Shown here piece by piece: positions 10,986-21,914 of a DNA stretch of 64,000 bases. Source of the DNA: Gambelia wislizenii (taxonomy: Eukaryota > Chordata > Lepidosauria > Squamata > Crotaphytidae); contig JAUMIR010000005.1 of NCBI GenBank assembly GCA_030847615.1, forward strand, positions 79,332,492 through 79,396,491. The letters run 5' to 3'. Under the pieces are notes generated by a model. It was not told the origin of the DNA. It ran no database searches and worked only from the letters and a program-made list of their open reading frames with translations. Positions within the stretch are counted from its first letter, which is position 1; each line of letters begins with the position of its first letter. The position numbers and the translations under genes are program-made.

Positions 10986-11834
10986 ATTACTGGATAATGT
11001 TTAGTTGTTTGTGGGAAAGCCAAGAAAGCATCCCTTGAAGTCCTACAACAGTTGACTGAACACTCATAGGGGAAAGTTATTTGTTATTTACCCTGGTCCA
11101 GAAGTGCATCTGTAAGAGACAAACTTCTTCCTGATGACTATCACAGTCTGGAGATGAAGACATCATTTCAATAATGCCTTTCATACAGGAGAGAATAACA
11201 AGGACACTCAGACCTGTATTCTCATTGGCCTCTTCCTAGTTCTGAAATGTTGTCCCCATATGGGCCTATTCCCAATAGACTGGTACTTCCTGTCATTTGG
11301 TAGTCATCATTCTAACTTTCTGCTGTTTGCTGCATTCCACAACAGTACCACTATCAGAAGAGCTGAATTACCTCTCTCTTTCCATAAAAACCCTTCTCCT
11401 TTTCATGATGGGATATCCCAGGTTTGAGACTCATACAAGGCTAACTGCCCCTTGCTTAGGCAGAGAACATTGCATTTCTCAAGAAATCTCTGTACTGTCA
11501 CATCTGGAAAAACCTCTAGGTTCTGTATAGGTAAATCTTACCAATTGCAGTCCAACTGGAAGTTCTAATACAGAGTTAGCCTCACAAAGAACAGAGATAG
11601 CCTGGATCTCAAGAGAAGTTACTTTGCTGCTGCTAATAGATTTGCAATTTTATTGCCTATCTTTTACTACCCTTTGTCCCTGATTCCCACGTGGCCAAGA
11701 GGGGGGTGACCTCTGCTTGCATTAATATTCCAGACATCTTAACTGACAAAAGAAGTAACACCTGACACAAAATACAGGCCTATGACTCTAACATTGTCAC
11801 TGTTATTCTCCTGGATGATTTTTTAACATCTTTG
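10986..11834. other. Unassigned DNA
   Basis: No gene, repeat family or RNA structure could be supported here. Confidence 0.5.
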
Positions 11835-11962
11835 CCAGGGAAGCTTCAAAAGCTTACATGATATATTTTCTGCTTTTTAGTTGACCCAATAAAGGTATCA
11901 CTGTTGTGGATTTGGGATTTTGTTGTATTTTGCTGCACAACCAACATGGCTACCCCAAATAT
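11835..11962 (+). mobile_element. Penelope-like 3' tail fragment
   Basis: The block 'gaagcttcaaaagcttacat' followed by 'caataaaggtatcact' and 'aaccaacatggctacccc' has the order of motifs that closes Penelope-like copies in reptiles. It corresponds in kind to the minus-strand block at 7988-8105. No coding part is attached. Confidence 0.5.
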
Positions 11963-13478
11963 GTTTCCTGAACTAACTCACTTACCTTTTCAAATCATAT
12001 TCAGATCTACAGCCAGTCACCAATTACCTCCAACATTCCATGTTATACATACAATACTTAACAATAATTTACCTTATTTCCCCTAGTAGACATTTAATAA
12101 CATCAGCCAGAACATCACAACCACACTGGTTATGCAAACCTCATGTTTAAGAGGGGAAAAAAGGAAAGACGAAAGATACCTGAAACTCCCCCAATCTGGC
12201 TTATACTTGTGGTTGAAATATAAAACAAAGGAGATGGTATTTTTCATTAGAGGCTACAACTTGGTAATATTCCTAGAAATTCTGGCTTTACCAGAAATAT
12301 TCTTAAATATGTAATACATGATCCCCCCAAAAGACCAGAGAATATAACATACACCAATGTATTATTCTTTGTAGTATAGAACACATACAGACACAAATGA
12401 AACTAATTATATTTAAGAATGATCTTAGACAAAGGATTATTCAATCCAATGCAAAGTTTATGTTCAGTGATTTTGCAGATCAGAATTAGTCTACAAAAAA
12501 GCAAAAAATAAAAGAAACAATACACTAATTAGAAAGTTGGTCATTTAAAATACATTTGTTGGCATGCATTATAGGGTTGCTATCTTTTAGCAGCATTAAA
12601 TCACTGCAAAAGAACTCTGCCAAAAATCTCTTCATTTCCTTTTAGTGACTTCTGACTGCCCTCAGTTCAAGTTTAATAGAAAAGGAAGGACATGATGTAG
12701 TTTTAATGACAGGAAACCAATGCCTTCCAAATGAATAAATTCCATCACTGACTGCCACAAAGTGTGCTAATTATTTCCTTTGATAAATTAAACACCGTAA
12801 AAGCCTCCAAAGCATAGAACTTGCATCTTACAATCATTGTTTGTCCCATTGCAGAAGGACTGTGAGTTAATATTAAACTTGACCATCTTAATGCAACCAT
12901 CGTCATTCTCTTTCAGTATTGGTGGCTTCTGTGTAAACCAAACTCCTTAAGCTAATCCCAAATCAAAACACCAGGTGCATCAAAATGCTTTAAAAATATT
13001 TACTTGAGTTACTGAGTATATACACTAGCAAATATACTTGGGGAGGGGGAGAAATGACCATTTAGCATTATAGGTCACAGCAAATCTTGTTAGAGCAAAT
13101 CTTGTGTCAATTCCATTGACTCTCTTTGCTGGTAAGCTCGATTTAAAGAGCAGATTCTAACCTTTACAGTTCTAAATTGCATAAGATCAGAATGCCATGG
13201 GGATTTCTTGTTCCCATAGATGCCTACATGGGAATGACTATAAGAGCCAAAGGCTCTGGATCTCCTGAAGATCTGCATAAAAGATGGTGTCTTCCTTGTG
13301 TCAAGGCCATGACGCTGGAATATCTTGTCATCTGAAACTGCTTGTGCTCTCTTTTTGTGTGTGCCTTTTGCCAGAAGCGGAGGGTACTTTTATCTGGGTG
13401 AGTGCTTAATGTGGAACATCTTAGTTCTGTTGTTGTTAGCTTTAAAATGTATAATATATTTCATTCCTGCTGTCACTA
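11963..13478. other. Unassigned DNA, partly low-repeat
   Basis: No supported gene. The sub-region 12530-12960 shows no repeat and is listed as a conserved non-coding candidate; frames at 13090-13278 and 13325-13687 are without domains, the second running into a foldback transposon. Confidence 0.45.
12530..12960. other. Low-repeat stretch, possibly conserved non-coding
   Basis: The segment has no repeat similarity to the rest of the window and no open frame. It is AT-rich with several ATTA/TAAT cores. Conservation cannot be judged here. Confidence 0.2.
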
Positions 13479-13968
13479 GGGGCTCATCTACACTGGCCGA
13501 GATAACCTGGGGACAGTCCAGAGTATTCTGGACCCTGAGCTGCCCCAGATTCCTCTCATTACCAGAGCATTCCACGCTGAGAATAGACAGTTATCTTCAC
13601 ATGCATCCTTCTGCATTGCTTGGTGCCAGTGCCACTGCAAGTGCACGGCATGCTCCCCGAGGCCAGAAACGAGGTGCCCAGTGTTGATCACATACTGGGG
13701 GCCTTGTTGGGACCTCAGAGGATGTGATGCGTGCCAGCAGCGGTGGTGCCAGCCAATACAGCAGGACGCATATGAGGACAGTTGCCTGTTATTGCCGTTG
13801 AGTGCTCTGGATTTTCCTGGAAGAGCCAGAGTAAACCGGGAGTTTTTAAATGTGTTTTTTGTGCGGAGGGGGTTACACTGTTTGGGGGAATGAGCTAGCC
13901 AAATGTCATGAGGATTGTTTGGTCCAGATTCAGGGGTCTGGCCCAGAGTTGTCTGCACAGATGGCCCC
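13479..13968. mobile_element. Foldback DNA transposon, family FB-C
   Basis: The unit begins GGGGCTCATCTACACTGG and ends with CTGCACAGATGGCCCC, a mirrored terminus. Inner arms at about 13553-13625 and 13750-13813 are reverse complements with scattered mismatches (both contain an AGAGCA/TGCTCT border and a TGGTGCCA core) around a centre near 13690. Flanking trinucleotides are CTA and AAA, so the target duplication is decayed or absent. The frames on both strands (13488-13970, 13681-13893) are palindrome artefacts. The terminus resembles that of the insert at 53478. Confidence 0.7.
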
Positions 13969-14519
13969 AAAATGCTTTATTAGGCTTGTGTAGACAAGTC
14001 CTAGGCTTATTTAGGTGTTGTTGGTATTTTGTACTAGGTTTAAAAATGACTTGCTGTACTTGCCGAGATCCTACATCAGGATCATGTAGCCACATGCAGA
14101 GGTATATAGTGATTGTGCTGCAAGAACCTTGTGTTGAAGAGCAACATTGGGCAAATAAATGCATAACTGGAATGCACAACTTGATACACAGCCAAATATG
14201 TATCCAAAGCAGTGCCAAACAACTGCCGGTTTCAGCAAGGGGCAGATGGAGGTGTATCAGCTGAGAATGCACATCTGCATGTGCAATAGCACTACATGTG
14301 TACATCCACTTCCATAACCTTAAACTGAATGCAAATGTTGTCCATTGGGCAAAAATGTTCAACCACATCTATAGGGAAGTTTGCACATGAGGCTTTCCCC
14401 TGTGGCAGTGTCATGATGCTGGGATGTCTTATATTAAATGCTGCTCTGGGTACTATCAGTACAAGAATGGAATTAGTAGAAGTGTGGATAGATGGAAAAA
14501 CAGCAGCTATCCAGGACTT
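13969..14519. other. Unassigned DNA
   Basis: Frames at 13895-14368 and 13908-14264 mirror each other and carry no domain. This may be decayed LINE sequence upstream of the endonuclease fragment that follows, but I cannot show it. Confidence 0.4.
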
Positions 14520-15062
14520 GATCATGGAGGGGCATGCTAATCTGAATTGTATTAGAAAGGTGGCTGATTAATCTCTCTCAGCTTTGGCCACTAGGGTTTG
14601 GCAGCAGGTGAGACCTGAGAAATGGGGAGGTAGAATTGTGCTGGTCTGTCATGATTCCATCCTTCTCACCAGGTTCACTGTCCTTCAATCTGCAGAGTTT
14701 GACTGTGTGTACCTGAAACTGGGTGCCCAAGACAGAATGGTCTTTTGTACAGCCTACTCAATTGCTCAACAGTCTCCTTTTCTGGGCTACCTGGGCTGGT
14801 CTTAGGAGAGGTGCTTGGGGTCTCCTTGGCTTGTTGTAGTGTGGGACTTAAACATCCATGCTGAAACTGCCTTATTAGACTCAGTTCTTCACATTCTCCT
14901 TGATAAACACGGGTTATCCCGACTGGTATCTGTTCCAACATATTCTTCAGAACACGCTGTTAACCTGACCATTTGTACTGTATGGCATAATGGTGACCTT
15001 GGTGTGGAGGAGCTCTCTGTGAGTCCTGTGGTATGAACAGATTATTATGTGGTTTAAACTCC
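14520..15062 (+). pseudogene. LINE apurinic endonuclease fragment (L2-like)
   Basis: Plus-strand frames 14584-14805 and 14815-15036 together look like the N-terminal endonuclease of an L2-like LINE: a GGRIVLVCHDSI strand, the hydrophobic block VVVWDLNIHAE (family usually 'GDFN.H') and a late 'LSVSPVV*TDYYVV' (family usually 'SDH..V'). The catalytic Asp-Phe-Asn step has become WDLN and the final Ser-Asp-His has lost its His, so it is dead. At least two stops interrupt it. In LINEs this enzyme nicks target DNA to prime reverse transcription. Confidence 0.6.
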
Positions 15063-15884
15063 TGGGAACTCACTGCCCTTAAAGGACTGGAGAACAATTA
15101 ACACTAAATAAATAAGATGCTGTTAATGACAATAAGGATGAAAGGTACTGCCAAAGCCATGTTGCTTAACATACAAACATTTTTGTTAGCTTTTTTAAAA
15201 AAAAATATCAAAACCTTTTCACATTTTAAATCCTGAAGTAACTGCACACAAAATATGCAAAATACCAATGGAGAGGTGATCCAACTCAGAGATCCCCATT
15301 CACTTAGATGCAAATTACTTCCAGTGGCTTAGGTTGTTCCATTCATTCCTGTAGAGGGAATAGATCTATGTATGCCAAGAGACCATACAAACAGAAGAGT
15401 TCCCCTCAGTAAACTGAGTGGGAAAGCTGTTGTAAGGTGCAGAGAGGAGCTCTGGTTGCGCTTCAGAGCTTCTGCACCTGGAATAGATTGCTGGATTAAG
15501 ATGACAGGCTAACTTTGATTACCTGTGTACACACAAATCTTTTGTAAGCTTGCAGCCCACAAATGACTCAAGGCAGCATATTTGTACTTAAATTAGTTTA
15601 GCACCCTTGAAGTCTTGAGGACTGAACCAAATTTTCTAGGTTTAGCTAATTTATGAACTGTAATATTGAAACACTCCACTTCCCCCACACATTTAAGTGG
15701 AACTAAATTGGCTTAGCACCAGGTGTGCATTAAGTGATTTGGGAACAGCCCTGTTTCTGCTAGGGTAGTTTGCCCATAGCTCTAGCATGATTTCTTAGGC
15801 TGCAACACATCATTGTGGTTTACGTTGGATCACTACTGCTAGACTGAAGACAGAAATGCCAGACTACAGTATGTGCCTGTGGCT
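15063..15884. other. Unassigned DNA
   Basis: No supported gene. The frame at 15104-15313 has no domain. Confidence 0.5.
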
Positions 15885-15935
15885 GTTCTGAGTTCAATGG
15901 GTCATACTGATGAGTAAGTGTCTACAGGACCACAG
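15885..15935. repeat. Short TTCAATGGG-type interspersed repeat
   Basis: The core 'gagttcaatgggtcatact' resembles the palindromic repeat at 32385-32465 and other copies at 25335 and 32060. It is a small fragment. Confidence 0.4.
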
Positions 15936-16181
15936 TCAAAGGGCCCTATCAGACTATACTGTTACAGCACTATATTCCACTTTAATTGCCATAATAATAA
16001 TAATCGGGGCAGCTTACAGCATTAAACTATACATACAAACCCCTCCATCCCACCCACCCCTTAAAATACAATTAAATAATTAAGCATTTAAAACATACTT
16101 AATAATTACTAAAAACAGCACAATAAAATAGCTGGATAGGGATCGGACTAATAAGACTTTTTCTCTCTGATGGCTGGGTAT

Positions 16182-17047
16182 CTATTCAGGAAAGTCTTGC
16201 CAGAAGAGACCCGTCTTAAGAGCTTTTAAAAAGCTATGTAGGGTGGTAATGTGCTGGATCTCGTCCGGCAGGCTGTTCCATAATCTGGGAGCAATAGCGG
16301 AAAAGATCCTCTGGGAGGCTGAGGAAAGCCTAGTTTTTAAAGGTTGCAGCAGATTCCTCCCAGAGGACTCAAGTGCACGGGGAGGATTATATGGAAGGAG
16401 GCAGTCCCGAAGATAGGTTGGACCCAAGCCATTTAGGGCTTTAAATGTGATAACCAACACCTTGTACTGGCCCAGAAACTAATGGGCAGCCAGTGAAGTG
16501 ATCTTAAGATCGGTGTTATATGGTTTCTTCTAGATGTACCCAAGTCTGGCTGCCATATTTTGAACTAGTTGAAGTTTCCGGACCAAGCACGAGGGTAGCC
16601 CCATGTAGAGTGCATTACAGAAATCAAGATGGGAGGTTACCAGAGCATGTACCATGGTCTCAAGGTCCCTGACTTCCAGGAAAGGGCACAGCTGGCAGAT
16701 CAGCCAAAGCTTTTTCCTGACTGTCGCATTTACTTGATTTGTCATCTGGAGCGACGAGTCCACAAGCATCCCCAAACTGTGAACACAGTCCCTGGAGGAG
16801 AGTGTAACTCCATCCAGAACTGGAGGCTGTATCCTAGTACCTGGGTTCGGGGCTGCTACTGTGAGAACCTCCATTTTGTCTGGATTCAGCTTCAATCTGT
16901 TTTTCCTCATCCAGTCCATTGCTGCCCTAAGATAATCATTTAGAGAAGAGACACCATCTGAAGTCAGAGGCGAAGACTGAGACATGGAGAAATATATCTG
17001 GGCATCAGCATACTGATCAAGATGATCTCTCCCAGTGGCTTCATATA
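16182..17047 (-). pseudogene. L2 reverse transcriptase, C-terminal half and tail
   Basis: Beyond the MITE the frame resumes with YMKPLGEI, then shifts by one base. The catalytic loop reads QYADAQIYF, whereas the family has YADD, so the second catalytic Asp is gone. The next frame (16985-16530) carries DWMRKNRLKLNPDKMEVL, LGMLVDSSLQM and HLDFCNALYMGLP. A last frame (16460-16182) has VITFKALNGLGPTYLRD and PRLWNSLPDEI, the characteristic L2 C-terminus. The copy cannot work. Confidence 0.85.
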
Positions 17048-17277
17048 CAGTTGCCCCTCCATATTCACTGATTTGGCATTCACGGATTTAAGTATTCATG
17101 GCTTGAAAATATTCTTTGAAAAATAATAATCGAAAAAGCAAACCTTGATTTTGCCATCTTATATAAGGGACACTATTTTGCTATGCCATTGCATATAATG
17201 GAACTTGAGTATTCACGGATTTTGGTATTCATGGGGGGTCCTGGAACCAAGCCCCAGTGAATGTGAAGGGACAACTG
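17048..17277. mobile_element. Tigger/pogo-like MITE
   Basis: The 230-bp unit begins CAGTTGCCCCTCCATATTCA and ends AGGGACAACTG, with TA on both sides (17046-17047 and 17278-17279). Internal 'catggcttgaaaatattctt' and 'ggtcctggaaccaag' blocks recur, inverted, in the copy at 51377-51607. TA duplication and terminal CAGT fit the pogo/Tigger branch of Tc1/mariner. It sits within L2 reverse transcriptase, and removing it together with one TA rejoins the coding frame at FNIY/MKPL. Confidence 0.9.
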
Positions 17278-18343
17278 TATATGTTGAATAGCATCGGGGA
17301 CAGGATGGCGCCTTGTGGGATGCTACAATTAAGTTCTTTCCTTGTAGAGCAACTGTCCCCGAGCATCACCCTCTGGAATCTACCTGAGAGGAAGAAGTGG
17401 AACCACTGCAATGCAGTGCCTCTGATTCCTAACCTTCTTAGGCAATCCAAGAGGATGTCATGATCTAATGTATCAAAAGCTGCTGAGAGATCCAGTAACA
17501 CCAACAGGGTTGCATTAACTCTGTCAATGTTCAGGCGAAGGTCATCAGCTAAGGCAACCATGGCCACCTCAACTCCAAATCCCGTCCTAAAGCCAGTTTG
17601 AAATGGATCTAGATAATCGGTTTCTTCCCAGACAGCTTGGAGTTGAAGAGCAACTGCCCTCTTGATCATCTTGCTCAAAAAAGGTAATAAGGAGACTGGC
17701 CTGTACTTCTTCATATCCAGAGGGTCAAGGGAAGATCTTTTTAGGAGCGGTCTAACCGCTGCTTCCTTTAGCAAGATGGAACATGACCTTCCCTAAGGGA
17801 TGAGTTGATGATGTCCCTGAGGAACATCCTCAAGGCATCACCCCCCCCTGGATTTGGGTAGGCAAGCCACGAAGGGCAAGGGTCAAGAGGGCAGGTAGTC
17901 TTCACTCTACCAAGGAGCTTGTCCACATCATTGGTACTTACAGATTGAAACTGATCCAGTATAACCTCATCAAAGGAGTTACTGGACACCTCATCAATCG
18001 AATCTGCTCCAACCCTGGCATCCAAATTGTCTCTTATCTGAGAGATTTTATCTGCAAAGAAGTTGTTAAATGCATCACAGCAGGCCATTGTCAGGTTTAG
18101 TAATGAGTTCTGCACAGGTGGAACCTGTGTCAGTTCCCTCACCACCCTAAACAGCTCTGATGGGCGAGACTCTGCAGACGCAATACGTGCAGAAGAGAAG
18201 GATTTCCTCGCTGCATGTATTGCCTCTCTATAGGAACGAAGAAATTTCCTATGACGAGTCCTATCAGACATGGCAATACCATGGGATTTGCAGTTTAGGA
18301 AAGGACATTTAGAATTCCCAGCCAGAGAGCTCTTAGGCCTCAC
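17229..18343 (-). pseudogene. L2 reverse transcriptase, N-terminal half
   Basis: The upstream frame (18343-17768) begins in the host hAT-like repeat, so its apparent Met start is spurious. It then gives the L2 linker with FNNFFADKISQIRDNL. The next frame (17774-17229) has SLLPFLSKMIKRAVALQLQ, the catalytic block LDLSAAFDTLDHDILL with its first Asp, LSGRFQRVMLGD and SIPQGAILSPMLFNIY. A frame change near 17770 separates them. After FNIY the frame runs into the Tigger-like MITE. Confidence 0.85.
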
Positions 18344-18430
18344 TAAACTACAAACCTCAAAATTCTACAAAATGATGCCATGGCTGTTAAAGTGGAATAT
18401 AGTGCTATAATGGTGTGGTGCGATAGGGCC

Positions 18431-20203
18431 ATAAATCTCAAATACAAGGATGGGGACTTTAGCCATTCAGATATTGATGAACTGCTACTCACATTGCACC
18501 TTACTGTTGATCTAGCTAGCTAGGAATAATGGGACCTGGATTTCAACAACATCTAGAAGACCACCAGTTCCTCAACTGTCTTCTAGCAGAAACTAGTATC
18601 TGTTTGATCAGGGGTGGGCATGTTCCATAGGTTGGAAGGTAATTTTAGTGTCCTCTGAAACTTGGCGAGTCCCAGAGGTGTCCAGAAGGGATGTTGTGGC
18701 CAACTGTTGTGGTGGTTTTTTTTCCCCGTTTCAGGGTGGAGGCTACTCCAAGACAGTGTTTAAGGGACAAACTCTTCTTCAAGTTGAATCAGTATTTGGC
18801 CAGGAAGGAAAAATGGACTGAAATATGTTTTTCCCCCCAAAAAAATATTTTGGGATTTGTGTAGGCTTCTGGTGGGTCCAGTGGGGCCAAGAATCTTACA
18901 GTTCCCAGTCAAGTTTGAAAGTTAAATCCAATCGGGCTCTAGACTTTAAGAAACTGCCTGTCCTGATTGAACAGGTTTCTGGATTACAGATAAAGAGCAT
19001 CATGCATGAGCCCTGGATATATCTACCAGTGTAGCTCATGTATAATGACAGTGTGGTTTATTTATTCCTTCCAAGAAGCTAGGGTGTACATGGTCTCTTT
19101 TCCCCATTTATTTTCAGCTAACAACTATGTGAGGTAGAATAGTTTGGGGGAGAAAGGTGGTGGGGGGGGACTAGTCCAGAACCATTTCATCACTTAAATG
19201 AGATTTGAATTTTCTCACCTGTGTCCAGTCTTAATACCTGGAATCAGTTGATAGCCCAATGCTTTTCAGTGTACACAAGTCCCAAGTCAAAAGGAAGCAC
19301 AAAGAGGGTATATTAGACCCACACCACACCACACTCCACCCCATGCACGCAACTTCCTGTTCAATGCAAGAAATCCAGAGCTAGAATACCACCAGTAGGT
19401 ATATAATTTGCCTTTGCTTGAAGGATAATTGTATGCAGTTAGTAGTCAAAGAACTCTAAATGATTGCATGAGCAAAAATTGAATAGATTTTATACTTAAT
19501 GAGAATATAATCTGTTTTCAAAGTCTAGTGCTTCTCTGAAAAGTGAATAGCAATACAGTGTTACCTTGCAATGTAAAGTTGCCATTTGTGTTAGGTGTAA
19601 AAAGAGCAGAGTTAAATATCAAATGATTCCCTTAAAGCTCTAATTTGAAATCCCATCAGGGTCACTTGTTTACTAGCACTAATAGCTGACTAGCCCACAG
19701 CCTTTAAATTACTCCTTATTACAGCAGGGCTGTTCACACCACTCTAGTTAAGGACCTGTCAGAATTTTCACTGAAGTAACCTGTGTTCTGTGGTTTATTA
19801 GGGTTTTGTGAAATTACTCGCCAAGAAACCTGACAAATCTTCTGGCTAGGATTTAAGTATTCTCTTTAACTGGGAGAACTCAAGGTTTTTGTGGTGATAG
19901 ACTTGTTACGGTGACCCAACAGTTGATGGGTTTGTTTCTACCCCATTTGTGAAAGAAGCTTTGTCTTATGAAAAGCAACCCCTGTCAGTGCAGTCTTTAA
20001 TTTGCATTTTTCTCCTCCTTGGTCAAAGTGGCAGTTTTAATTCTACCAATGAACTAGTTTATTATGAACAGTAAGCTGGAGCAGGCTTGGTTTATTTTCT
20101 GATGAGATTTTCTCTGGGTTCTGCTTGTGTTGGTATGAAACTGGCTTCAAGGTATATATGGGATCAAGTAGATACTAATGTTCTAAACTACATAGGAACT
20201 CAG
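18431..20203. other. Unassigned DNA, partly low-repeat
   Basis: No supported gene. A CAGGGGTGGGCATG start at 18609 may be a decayed hAT-like terminus. The frame at 18825-19034 has no domain. 19550-19780 is listed as a conserved non-coding candidate. Confidence 0.4.
19550..19780. other. Low-repeat stretch, possibly conserved non-coding
   Basis: No repeat similarity or coding frame explains it. ATTA-containing AT-rich sequence is suggestive only. Confidence 0.2.
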
Positions 20204-20205
20204 TA

Positions 20206-20458
20206 CAGTAGGACCCCCTTATCTGCTGGCTATTGGTTCTGGGGGCGTCATGGATACTGAAAACCGTGGATAATAGCGAACACCTTTGAAAATAATAGGA
20301 CTTCCAGTTTAAAATACCATAGAGTTGCCTTGGAGGACCTAGAAAATGACTAGAGAGGACACAGTCTCTAGGAAGACTCTATGGTATGTATGCTGTTTTG
20401 TGTCCCATGGATAATTGAATCAGTGGATAATGAATCAGTGGATACAGGGGTCCTATTG
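20206..20458. mobile_element. Tigger/pogo-like MITE, second family
   Basis: The 253-bp element begins CAGTAGGACCCCCTTATCTG and ends GATACAGGGGTCCTATTG with TA on both sides. The internal 'gaggacctagaaaatg' block recurs at 62871-62886 in a right-half copy. It abuts the L2 fragment that follows. Confidence 0.85.
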
Positions 20459-20460
20459 TA

Positions 20461-21545
20461 CTTGAAGCAGAGACTCTCCCTATATACTCCTGATCAAGAA
20501 CTGAGGCCTCCTAGAGGGATCATCCTCTTTCACCCCTCCACCAGTGTTGATAATACACTGTGGGAAGATGAAGGATAGGGCTTCTCTTCCGTGGCACCCC
20601 AATTCTGGAATGCCTTCCTCTTAGGAGATTATCAGACAGGAACGCAAAAAGTGTTCCTGTCCCACAATCTCCACTCCCGCTTCTGTCTGTCCCTGACCCA
20701 CAACAATCACCCTCTCCACCACAGTTACCTTCTCTAATGTCATTCTGGTAGCCCAGGAGTGAATGGAGCTCCATTCACTTCCTGGCTTGGAATCCCACAG
20801 AATCTTGCAAGAAGACGCGAGCATGGGAATTTCAAAAAGAAAAAAAAAGAACCAAAAAAAGTGACAGCAAGCACAAAAACACATTTTAAAATGTTCAAGT
20901 AACCTGGGGAGGGTTATAAAAAGTGTGTCACTTACCTGGATGTTCTGATCTCACCTGGAAGTGTTCTGGCAGGGACCTCCCATTGATGCTTGGGTCTTGC
21001 CAGTGAAATGGGGCACCTTGTTGCACACAGGCAAATCCAGAACACAAATGGAATGGGGGATCTGTTGATGGCTTCTCCCTTCAATAAAAAGCAGCGCTGG
21101 CAGAACGGGTGCATAACAGTGGGAGACGACATCATATGGTAAGGGAACTCTTTTGCGATCTTTTGGCATTGCTGTAATACCACTTTTGAAGCATTTGATA
21201 ATATCCTTAGAGACCCAATTGGCACTGATATGCTGGCACTGGTACTGACTTCAATCCCGTGTCAAAGCAAAACATGGCTTTTTATCATAGCCTTTGGTGT
21301 CTAATATCCCACATCTCTATAGGGAGGTGGTTCTAATTTTTGTAGCCGTTACCTATAGAGGTAGATGGTTTTAAACAGTTTTAATTTAAATGGTTAAATG
21401 TTTCTAGACTCAAATCATTTCTTACAGTTTAAAATATTTCAATTGTTCCCAGTTGTTTTAAATTGATTTCATCTATATGCTTCTCCAAGAACTTGAAATG
21501 TAGGGTGTGATATAAGTATTTTAATAAATAAATGAATAAAATCAT
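20461..21545 (+). mobile_element. L2-like LINE 3' end, split by a MITE
   Basis: The left part (20461-20620) translates to a decayed C-terminus with QELRPPRG and a later FSSVAPQFWNAFL, the L2 'APRLWN.LP' motif. After the MITE at 20624-21206 it resumes with 'acccaattggcactgatatg' and a SKTWLFIIAFGV-type ending. The 3' tail has 'agggtgtgatataagtattt' followed by AATAAATAAATG. The two parts join cleanly across one copy of the TTA duplication. Confidence 0.7.
20624..21206. mobile_element. MITE, GGAGATTATC subfamily
   Basis: The 583-bp element has ends GGAGATTATCAGACAGGAAC and TTTGATAATATCC with TTA duplications at 20621-20623 and 21207-21209. The interior shares blocks with the copy at 63046-63687 ('aaaaagtgttcctgtcccac', 'ggatgttc(t/c)gatctcacc') and, more distantly, with the GGACTTTATC elements ('gtgaatggagctc', 'aatcccac'). 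The frames within (20520-20884, 20932-21225) have no transposase features. Confidence 0.88.
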
Positions 21546-21914
21546 GCTATTGGAAGAAATTGTTTTACAGGTGACTTGTATAAAAATTGTATGCTGCTGC
21601 ATGATACATGAATACTAAAAGAAAAACCAAACAGCATTGCCATAAGCAGATAAGCAGTTATCATTATTTCAAGTAGTTTTTTTAAAGTACAAAGAGGTGG
21701 GTAGGATCCAGAGGTGGACCTCCACTGGCAGGTTATTAAGACTCATGTAGAACTGGGTGGGGAATGATATCCATTCTGTGTGCCCATAAAACTGTCCATG
21801 CAAGGCTTTGAAACTCTCTGGAGCAAATCTTCAGATGGTACGGAGAGCTGCAGAAGGAAATGCAAGTTCTAAAAGCTCAACTACTAGAATGTTGGATTTA
21901 GCCCCATATGATCT

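Larger units (their letters stand above)
15985..18290 (-). mobile_element. L2-clade LINE, 5'-truncated
   Basis: The element reads on the minus strand from about 18290 to a 3' end at 15985 made of a 'gctgtaagctgccccgatta' block and ATT repeats, typical of L2. It holds a linker, reverse transcriptase and C-terminal region, split by frameshifts and by a Tigger-like MITE at 17048-17277. It entered a hAT-like element: its left border interrupts the 'ttaattgccat' arm and the right border resumes with 'catgggatttgcagttt'. Confidence 0.85.
15941..18430. mobile_element. hAT-like inverted-repeat element carrying an L2 LINE
   Basis: The outer termini GGGCCCTATCAGACTATACT (15941) and the mirrored GGTGCGATAGGGCC (ending 18430) continue into matching arms: 'cactatattccactttaattgccat' against 'atggctgttaaagtggaatatagtg'. 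The right half also shows the inner 'actacaaacc..aattc' body. Relatives lie at 21915-23085, 57662-57772 and 62722-62830. An L2 LINE fills 15985 to about 18290. I could not find a clear 8-bp target duplication, so the hAT label comes from familiarity with this MITE type. Confidence 0.65.
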
